Shown: piece by piece, positions 24,248 through 29,493 of the stretch
Layout of the letters: each line of letters starts with the position of its first letter
Position numbering within the stretch: position 1 is the first letter of the stretch
NCBI GenBank assembly: GCA_035762175.1
Contig: DASTPP010000415.1
Span: 1 to 29,493 of the forward strand
From: DASTPP01 sp035762175
GTDB taxonomy: Bacteria; Myxococcota_A; Polyangia; Polyangiales; Polyangiaceae
Length of the DNA stretch: 29,493 nucleotides
Direction of reading: 5' to 3'
Notes under the pieces: generated by a model
Told to the model about the DNA's origin: nothing
The model's input: only the letters and a program-made list of their open reading frames with translations
The model's database searches: none
Position numbers and translations under genes: made by a program

Positions 24248-24478
24248 GACACGAGACTCCAGTCTCCGCCCTGAGCTCCTACATTTCCAGGGGGTGGCTG
24301 TCTCGCGTCACATTGGCAGGTAGGGCTCGGTTGCGCCCCCACCCTCGCATGCCCGAAGTACGACGACGCATCGGCTCGCCCCCCGTGCCCGGGCTCGGTG
24401 TCTCCATGCTCCGAGCGTGGCACAGAACGACGTTTCGATCGCGTGCAAGCGACGCGGCGAGGAGCCGGCTACCCCTGC

Positions 24479-25297
24479 TCACATCTCGCTTCGCTGGGCG
24501 ACGTGGGCGCGCCAGGCGCTTGGCGCCAGCTTCATCAGGTACGCGAGGAACTCGCGACCCGGGCGTGACTGGCCGCCGAAGGTGCGGGTGCCGCCGCCGT
24601 CGAGGTAGGCGTTGTTGCACGTGAAGCAGATGCTCATGCGCGCCTCGTCGCGGGTGCCGGGGTCGAGGCGGAGGCCGAACGCGGGCATGTGGCAGCGCGC
24701 CTGCGAGTCCGCGGGCAGGGCGGCCAAGAGCTCGCCGATGCGGCGGCGGTCGCGGGCGGAGAGTCGCTGCTCCCAGGCGACGGCGAACCGGAAGCCGCGG
24801 ACCTCGAACACGCGCGCGGCGTCGTGGTGCTCGTCGGGCTCACCGTCGTCGAAGCCGACGAGGCTCAGCGCGACGTCCTGCCCGGTCTCAAGCTCGTAGA
24901 CACGCAGCTTCTGCGCGGCGAGCCGGCGGGCGTCGGGCGGGGAGGCAGCGTGACGGGCGACCTGCGCGAGCTGCGCGGCGGTGAGGCGCTTCCAGTCGGC
25001 CAGCATCGACGAGCAATTGTCGGCACCCGCGGCTGCGTCGAGCACCTCGGCGAGCGTGGCGTCGTCGAGGCGCTCGCGGTCCATCAGGTACTCGTACAGC
25101 GCCTGCCGGAGCATCTCCAGCGGCGAGCAGCCTTGCGGGGCGATACCGAGCTCGGCGAAGAACTTCGCGTCGTGAGCGATCTTCGACCGGCGCCGGCCGG
25201 CGGGGTGGAGCCACTCGTCGGTGAGCACGCCGAGGTCGACCCAGCGACGCTCGAGCCCGAGGGCGGCCAGCTCCGCAGCGATCTCCGCGTCGGTCAT
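24479..25297 (-). CDS. Hypothetical protein with a C-terminal Cys motif
   Basis: 272 residues from ATG 25297. The N-terminal two thirds are helical (LRQALYEYLMDRERLDDATL, WKRLTAAQLAQVARHA). The C-terminal part contains CHMPAFGLRL and then MSICFTCNNAYLDGGG and FGGQSRPGREFLAYLM. The C-H-x-P...ICxxCNN arrangement with a preceding beta-strand is seen in uncharacterised proteins of myxobacteria and relatives and may bind a metal, but no function is known. It sits between IS copy 2 and the third lysis-module remnant. There is no close neighbour on its strand. Confidence 0.6.
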   Translation of the reverse strand: MTDAEIAAELAALGLERRWVDLGVLTDEWLHPAGRRRSKIAHDAKFFAELGIAPQGCSPLEMLRQALYEYLMDRERLDDATLAEVLDAAAGADNCSSMLADWKRLTAAQLAQVARHAASPPDARRLAAQKLRVYELETGQDVALSLVGFDDGEPDEHHDAARVFEVRGFRFAVAWEQRLSARDRRRIGELLAALPADSQARCHMPAFGLRLDPGTRDEARMSICFTCNNAYLDGGGTRTFGGQSRPGREFLAYLMKLAPSAWRAHVAQRSEM

Positions 25298-25476
25298 CGC
25301 CAGAAGGTGCGATCGCGGCCGGACGAATTCAAGCGCGGGGGTGCATGCTCGTCACGTCGCGCGCGGTGGCCGCTATGGATCGTCGTCGGGCGGCGGCCGG
25401 GGCCGTCGTCGTGGCGCATACGCCCCCGGGATGCTTTTTTGGGCACTCGGCATCATCTTCCATTGTCGACGGAAGA

Positions 25477-25809
25477 TGCGGTCGTCATCGCCTTGGTCGG
25501 CGCCTTCCGGGCCCGGAACGCGGCGGGCCACCTGTACGTGCCTTTTCTCGAGGGCAACGCCGTAACGCTCCTGGCTGCCCTGGTCGGGGCGGTGCTGTGC
25601 GCCGTCGGCAGCCCGTCGCCGCCCTGGCACGCCCTCGCCCACGGCGTGGTGCTCGGGACGGCGGCGGGGGTGATGACGGCACTCAACTACGCCGGCGACA
25701 CGTCGGCACCACGCTCGGTCGCGCCCTCGCCGCCCAGCGCCCCAGGCCCGGCGACGCCCGGAGGTACGCCGGCGAAGTCGCTTCCCGCGAAGGGGGGCCG
25801 CGCCCGTGA
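25477..25809 (+). pseudogene. Holin-like copy C, truncated and frameshifted
   Basis: It matches the holin-like gene at 10733 from codon 9 on (AVVIALVGAFRARNAAGHLY, FLEGNAVTLLAALVGA). The start and first eight codons are missing, one codon is lost before GVMTALNYAGD, and one base is missing after YAGD (GACACG against GACCACG), which ends the frame. Similarity to module A continues past the gene to about 25915, including the GTGAGCCACTTGCACCC that starts a short frame at 25855 with a hydrophobic stretch (GCAVALAWAVV). That short frame may have been a third lysis gene. Confidence 0.75.
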
Positions 25810-26058
25810 CGCGCCCCCGCCGCCAAGGGCCGGTGGGGGGAGGGGGGTCGGGCCGTGAGCCACTTGCACCCGCCGAGGCGGCGCCACGTGCGCCCCTCAC
25901 CCCTCGACCGCGTCGCCCCCGGCTGCGCCGTCGCGCTCGCGTGGGCCGTCGTGCCCTTCGACCACGGGCTCGCCTGGCTCTCGACGCGCTGGCGCCGGTG
26001 GCGCGCGGCCCCCGCCGGCCCACCCCGGGGCCGGTGCGCCCGAAGTGGCCCGGGCGCT

Positions 26059-26640
26059 TCAGCCCCGCTCGAGCGCGACGTCGAGGGCGTGCCCCGCGCG
26101 GCGCACTCGCAGCAGCACGGTCCGGCCCGCGGGCACCGCCTCGATCGCCGCCGCGAGCTGGTCGGCGCGTTCGATCGGCTTCCGATTCACCCCGAGCACG
26201 ACGTCGCCAGGGGCGAGGGCGCCGCTCGCGGGGCTGCCGGGCCGCACGCGTTCGACCTGGGCGCCGCCGGGCGCGTCGCGCACGAAGATGCCGAGCCCGC
26301 CGTGATCCGCCGGCTCGTCCTTGTCGCGCGGCTCGCCCCGCCCGGGCGCGGCCTCGGGGGGCTCGAGCCTGCCGAGCGTCACCGTGAACGTCTTGGCCTC
26401 GCCTCGACGCAACGCCTCGAGCCGCACGGTCTCCCCCGGGGCGTGCCGGGCGACGAGCTTGTGCATGCGAAGGGGCCGAGGTCGAAGAAGTCGAAGGGCG
26501 AGGCGGCCGTTGAGCGCCCGCCGACGGGGCGCCGCTCGGCCGTGATGTTCACGACCGCCGGTCGCACCGGCGCCACGAGCGCCGGCAGCGGCGACGCCGC
26601 CCCCGATGCCGCCGAGGCGAGCGCGACCGCTCGAGCAGCG
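26059..26640 (-). pseudogene. HtrA/DegP-like protease gene with the protease domain deleted
   Basis: The 5' part encodes a typical mature N-terminus of DegP (LPALVAPVRPAVVNITAERR then SPFDFFDLGPF). At about 26466 the sequence jumps, out of frame, to the end of the first PDZ domain (LVARHAPGETVRLEALRRGE, KTFTVTLGRLE) and continues through the complete second PDZ domain (GIFVRDAPGGAQVERVRPGS, LAPGDVVLGVNRKPIERADQ) to the stop at 26059. About 230 residues, including all catalytic His, Asp and Ser motifs, are missing. The PDZ part could be translated alone from an ATG at 26466 (135 residues). Start of the 5' part is not clear. Confidence 0.7.
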
Positions 26641-26893
26641 GGCGGTGCCTGAGGGCGGCGGCGTAGGACTCGTCGACCGGCTCCGGGCGCTGGCCGCGGC
26701 CGGCGCGACCGCGGCAAGACGGCGAGGCGCGGTGCCTCGGGTTGTGGCACGCCTGCCGCCCCCCTGCCGACCGAAGCGCGCACGCCCGGGCCCCCGCGCG
26801 ATCGCGCCGAGCCGACGCCGTCCCCCGGCGACGGTCTCGATCCTCCGCGGCGGCGGCGCGCTTCGTTCGCGCCCCGAGCGTTCGCCGACGACG

Positions 26894-26911
26894 CCTGCCG
26901 CGCGCGGCAGG
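26894..26911. terminator. 18-bp perfect palindrome downstream of the hemerythrin gene
   Basis: CCTGCCGCGCGCGGCAGG is self-complementary over its whole length and lies about 70 nt beyond the hemerythrin stop. It could end that transcript, but there is no T-tract. It may instead be a protein site. Confidence 0.35.
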
Positions 26912-26979
26912 AGGCGAGGCAGCTCGGATGCGACGGGGCGCGACGTGCGAGCACCGGCCGAGCGCGAGGGGCGGGTCGC

Positions 26980-27507
26980 TCAGCCGGCGGCGTCTGCCGC
27001 CGGGCTGGCGCCAGCGGGGAGGTCATCGCCCCGCGCGGCCGCCACGGCCGAACGACGGTTCTCGGCCAAGAGCGGCTCGAAGCCGCCCTGGCGCAGGCGC
27101 GCGTTGGCCTCTTCGAGTTGTTGGCCCAGCGCCTCGAGGTCGTCGCGCGACATCCCCTCTTCGAGCTCGGGAAAGATGTCGTTCTCTTCTTCTTCGACGT
27201 GCTCGAGCACGACCCGCTTCAAGAGCGCGACCTTCGCCTCGAAGGCCTCGTCGCCCGGCGGCGCTTGGACGAGGCGCTCGAGCGCGACCTTCATCATGGC
27301 GTGTTCTTCGATGCTCATGAAGAAGGCCCCGGGCAGCGACTCGCGCAGGAGCGGGTAGAGAAATTGCTCTTCGAGCGCCGCGTGCGCCGCCAGCTCGAGC
27401 GCGAGCGCGTGCACCGCCTCGTTCCGCCCCGCCTCGCCGTACATGACCTCGTCGAAGAGTCGCTCGGCCTCTCGGTGTTGCCGCCGCAGTAGCGTCGTCG
27501 CTTTCAT
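26980..27507 (-). CDS. Hemerythrin-like (HHE) domain protein
   Basis: 175 residues. It has the iron-ligand pattern of hemerythrin HHE domains: RRQHREAERLFDE (first His), AAHAALEEQFLYPLL (His, Glu), SIEEHAMMKVALE (His) and LEHVEEEENDIFPEL (His, Glu). The domain fills residues 1-145. The C-terminal tail is Ala-rich. Such proteins bind a di-iron centre for O2 or NO handling or iron/redox sensing in the cytoplasm. AGGAGG (27518-27523) lies 10 nt before ATG 27507. The gene stands alone, with a 395-bp upstream region holding an 11-bp inverted repeat. Confidence 0.88.
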   Translation of the reverse strand: MKATTLLRRQHREAERLFDEVMYGEAGRNEAVHALALELAAHAALEEQFLYPLLRESLPGAFFMSIEEHAMMKVALERLVQAPPGDEAFEAKVALLKRVVLEHVEEEENDIFPELEEGMSRDDLEALGQQLEEANARLRQGGFEPLLAENRRSAVAAARGDDLPAGASPAADAAG

Positions 27508-27902
27508 GGTTCGTTCGCCTCCTGCCGCCGGCAAGCACCCGACGTGCCAGGGCGGGAGAAAGAAAAGGCCGGCGCCACGTCGCGGCGAGGGGGGCACGCG
27601 ACGAATGCGACGATCGATACGCTCGAGCGAAGGCACGATTGCCCGACTCCGTTGGCGCCCGCGCGCGCGTGGCCCGCTCCGGGCCGTGCCCTTCGCGAAC
27701 TGAGTCTCGGCCGCCGCGCGGCCTTCGAGGCGCGGCGAGTTCTGGCGGCCCGCGGCACGCTTGGTGCTAGGCGGCCTAGCTTTCGCGCGGCGCCCCAAAT
27801 AAGGATACCAGTATAGGCATTCAACGTAGTAATCAGGCTGGGTTCGAGCCTCCGTCTCGGCCGCGATGCGGCTGGTCGAACCCAGCGAGTGGCGAGGCGA
27901 CC
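27508..27902. promoter_or_regulatory. Divergent intergenic region with an 11-bp inverted repeat
   Basis: It separates the hemerythrin gene (minus) from a small plus-strand ORF. GCTGGGTTCGA (27837-27847) and its exact reverse complement TCGAACCCAGC (27876-27886) are 28 nt apart. They could form a stem-loop in RNA or be two operator half-sites. The stretch around 27800-27835 is locally AT-rich (ATAAGGATACCAGTATAGG) and may hold a promoter, but no clear -35/-10 pair was identified. Confidence 0.4.
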
Positions 27903-28181
27903 ATGAGCGAACTGATTCTACTCGACTATGCAGCACCGAATTCGCGCCGGCGCCCGAGGGTAGGCGCCGGGGGCCCGCCGGCGGCCGACCGGCGGGTCGA
28001 ATCGGGGCGCGCACGGCCCGAGCTGCGGGCCTTGCCGCGCCCCGCCGCGGGCGACAGCACGGCCGGGGCGGGCGGCGGCGCGAGGCGGGCGGCGCGCGCG
28101 GGCGCGGCGGCCCCGGGGGCGACATGTCCGGGGGGGCGACTCGTGCTGCTGCACGGGAAGAAGACGATCGTCGTTCGGTGA
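27903..28181 (+). CDS. Small basic hypothetical protein (doubtful)
   Basis: 92 residues starting MSELILLDYAAPNSRRRP and ending RLVLLHGKKTIVVR. The two ends read like protein, while the middle is low-complexity Ala/Gly/Arg that any GC-rich frame could give. There is no strong ribosome binding site. It lies just after the 27837-27886 inverted repeat. No family recognised. Confidence 0.35.
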   Translation: MSELILLDYAAPNSRRRPRVGAGGPPAADRRVESGRARPELRALPRPAAGDSTAGAGGGARRAARAGAAAPGATCPGGRLVLLHGKKTIVVR

Positions 28182-28408
28182 CGCCGCGCCGGCGCGCCCC
28201 GTCCTTTATCTCAGCGCCGGCCGACGTCGGGCGAGCGCATCGAGAGGCCGTCTTCTTGAAATAGCGCTCGCGTGCAGGCCCCGAGCGCGAGAGCGCCGTC
28301 GCGCCCGGGGGCGGTGCGGCCGCGCCGGCCCGGCCGGGGCCTGCCGCCCATCCTTTGGGAGGGAGGCGGCTTCGGACTTGCTTCGGCGGGCGGCGAGGAG
28401 AGAAGCCC

Positions 28409-28675
28409 ATGAAAGAGAACGTCGGTTCGTTCGACCGCCTCGCTCGCGCCGTGCTCGGCCCCGCGCTGTTCGCGCTCGGGGGCGCCTACGCGCTCCGCCC
28501 GCGGTCGCCTCGCCGCGCTCCCGTTGCGCCGGCCCTGGCCATGGTCGGCGGGGCGCTGATCGCCGAGACGGCGATCACGCGAGTGTGTCCGGTAAACGCG
28601 CTCCTCGGCATCGACACGCGGCGCCGTGCGCGCGCGCCCCTCGGGCGGGGCGGGGCCGCCGGCGCCCTGACCTGA
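28409..28675 (+). CDS. DUF2892-like small inner-membrane protein
   Basis: 88 residues beginning MKENVGSFDRLARAVLGPAL, the pattern of the DUF2892 (YgaP transmembrane-like) family: NVGxxDRxxRxxxG followed by two short hydrophobic helices (FALGGAYAL, MVGGALIAETAITRVCPVNALLG) with the typical CPxxxLLG. It is probably a two-helix membrane protein of unknown function, often found beside rhodanese or redox genes. A GGAG lies about 10 nt before the ATG. Confidence 0.75.
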   Translation: MKENVGSFDRLARAVLGPALFALGGAYALRPRSPRRAPVAPALAMVGGALIAETAITRVCPVNALLGIDTRRRARAPLGRGGAAGALT

Positions 28676-28717
28676 AGCCCTCGCGGGTCTCGCGTCGCCC
28701 GCCCCCCGACCTCGGGG

Positions 28718-29086
28718 TCAAACGCCGCCAGACTTGCCGGTCTCGCTCGGTGCTGGGCCAACGCCGGCGCCCTCGCCAATGCCGCCGCGTTCGGTGGCCC
28801 CGCCGCCCGGGGCGCCGCCGCGACTGCCGCCGCCGGCGTCGCCGCCGCCCCGGTCTCCCCCCCGGTTCTCGCCGCCGGTCGGCTCGCCGCCCACGGCCGG
28901 GACATCGGGGCCCTCCGAGGGCTGCCCGCCCACCCCGCCCGCGCTGCCGGCTAGGCTCGGAAGGGGCCATCGAGCGCCCGGCGTCGCCCCGGCGCCCGAC
29001 GAGTTCGCGCCCGGGGGCCACGGGGCGCCGGCGACAGGCCCCTTGCCGTGCGACGGGCGTGCGGAGATTTCGTTGGTAAGAATCAT
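28718..29086 (-). CDS. Gly-rich hypothetical protein (doubtful)
   Basis: 122 residues starting MILTNEISARPSHGKGPVAG and continuing almost entirely as Gly/Pro/Ala/Glu low complexity. Codon third positions are G/C-rich as in real genes here, but the opposite strand is also open (Pro-rich). No ribosome binding site or family is visible. It converges on the DUF2892-like gene. Confidence 0.3.
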   Translation of the reverse strand: MILTNEISARPSHGKGPVAGAPWPPGANSSGAGATPGARWPLPSLAGSAGGVGGQPSEGPDVPAVGGEPTGGENRGGDRGGGDAGGGSRGGAPGGGATERGGIGEGAGVGPAPSETGKSGGV

Positions 29087-29371
29087 GGGTCGAACCTGGC
29101 GGTGGGGGCGCAGCGATCGCGCTCGCGGCATGCGACTCGGTGGCAGCGCCTGCGCGTGGCGGCGCAGCAACGGTCGTGCCGCGGGCGCGGCAGCGAACGT
29201 CTCGCGCCGACCCGTCGGCGTGTGCGGCCTCTGGCGAGCACGGTCGATGCATTCGGCGGGGCGGAGACCACCCTGGAGGTTGACGATGCGACGTCCTTCG
29301 TTCCGTTCCGCCACCCTTTGCCCCCGGCCGGCCGGCCGCGGCGCTCGACGCGCGCGCCCCGAGGCCCGCCG
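29087..29371. other. Upstream region of rpsD
   Basis: No gene is supported here. A TTGACG (29279-29284) could be a -35 element for rpsD, but no convincing -10 follows. Ribosomal protein S4 represses its own mRNA in many bacteria, so a structured leader is possible; none was identified with certainty. Confidence 0.35.
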
Positions 29372-29493
29372 ATGAGCCGCTTCACCGGGCCGCGCGTCAA
29401 GGCCATGCGCGCGGTCGGGGTCGACCTGCCGGGCCTGTCGCGCAAGAGCATCGAGCGGCGGCCGTACCCGCCCGGCCAGCACGGGCAGGCGCG
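29372..29493 (+). CDS. rpsD: 30S ribosomal protein S4, N-terminal part (runs off the right edge)
   Basis: The first 40 codons read MSRFTGPRVKAMRAVGVDLP followed by GLSRKSIERRPYPPGQHGQA, a clear S4 N-terminus that binds 16S rRNA in early 30S assembly. It lacks the zinc-binding cysteines of some S4 proteins (the C- type). The gene is not in view of the S13-S11 operon, as in several Myxococcota where rpsD stands alone (from general knowledge). Confidence 0.95.
   Translation, partial: MSRFTGPRVKAMRAVGVDLPGLSRKSIERRPYPPGQHGQA

Larger units (their letters stand above)
22623..24321 (-). mobile_element. IS3-family insertion sequence, copy 2 (inverted; catalytic Glu lost)
   Basis: A second copy of the element at 5214-6939, in opposite orientation. 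It is 27 nt shorter, which equals a nine-codon deletion in the orfB tail. Terminal inverted repeats are ACCTGTCAATGACGACGAGACAGC (22623-22646) and its partner at 24296-24321. No target-site duplication is evident, and the sequences on its two sides do not rejoin the interrupted holin copy, so a deletion or rearrangement has happened. With copy 1 it brackets 15.7 kb in composite-transposon fashion. Confidence 0.88.

Noticed and set aside
27830..27870. tRNA-like T-arm (GGGTTCGAGCC)
   Set aside because: No acceptor stem, anticodon arm or CCA region fits; the sequence is one arm of an inverted repeat.
28734..29375. Pro-rich plus-strand ORF before rpsD
   Set aside because: Low-complexity composition, no ribosome site, and it overlaps the rpsD start; the opposite strand is at least as plausible.

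Overview
The window is about 29.5 kb of very GC-rich DNA that reads as a member of the Myxococcota (Polyangia-like). The signs are G/C-ending codons almost everywhere, a secretin with Gly/Pro-rich inserts, several lipoproteins with Gly-Ser linkers, carboxypeptidase-regulatory-like repeats, and a cysteine-free S4 N-terminus (rpsD) at the right edge. The taxonomic call is inference. The right and left edges are core genes (rpsD; type II secretion gspD-gspE). Between them lies accessory DNA rich in mobile elements and decayed copies.

Left edge (1-4700, minus strand): gspD and the start of gspE form the end of a run that begins with an unusual micro-operon. It encodes a 32-residue peptide, a 275-residue ferritin-like di-iron protein carrying the four-ligand pattern E, ExxH, E, ExxH, and a 104-residue one-pass membrane protein. 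The three frames are joined by ATGA overlaps. In front of the peptide are a strong Shine-Dalgarno sequence, a consensus sigma-54 promoter (TGGCAC-N5-TTGCT) and, 110-190 bp further upstream, three GGCAA-N3-TTGCC palindromes plus a perfect 14-bp palindrome. That is where an enhancer-binding activator would bind. This is the best candidate for an undescribed system: an activator-controlled, possibly modified peptide whose operon could read through into the secretin gene.

4700-6940: nested mobile-element debris (the C-terminal end of an IS4-type transposase and a possible group II intron 5' end), followed by a complete IS3-family element. A second copy of the same IS lies in opposite orientation at 22.6-24.3 kb. 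The second copy has lost the catalytic Glu of its DDE triad.

6940-22620, the segment between the two IS copies: a tail-fibre-like protein, a zinc-ribbon protein, a GT-B glycosyltransferase, an SLT-type endolysin and a holin-like protein form a phage-tail/lysis type cluster. Next come a small Cys-rich secreted protein and an 855-residue fusion of an ECF sigma factor with a transmembrane segment, five carboxypeptidase-regulatory-like repeats and a PDZ domain. A minus-strand operon follows: NlpC/P60 lipoprotein with a triple Cys repeat, GT-C-like membrane protein, two-repeat beta-sandwich protein, GT2 glycosyltransferase. It looks devoted to envelope glycan work. A frameshifted secreted protein and a lipoprotein truncated by a decayed second copy of the lysis module complete the segment.

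24.3-29.5 kb: a hypothetical CxxC protein, a third decayed holin copy, an HtrA/DegP gene that has lost its whole protease domain, a hemerythrin-like protein, a DUF2892-like membrane protein, two doubtful small ORFs and the start of rpsD. No rRNA, tRNA or CRISPR array was seen.
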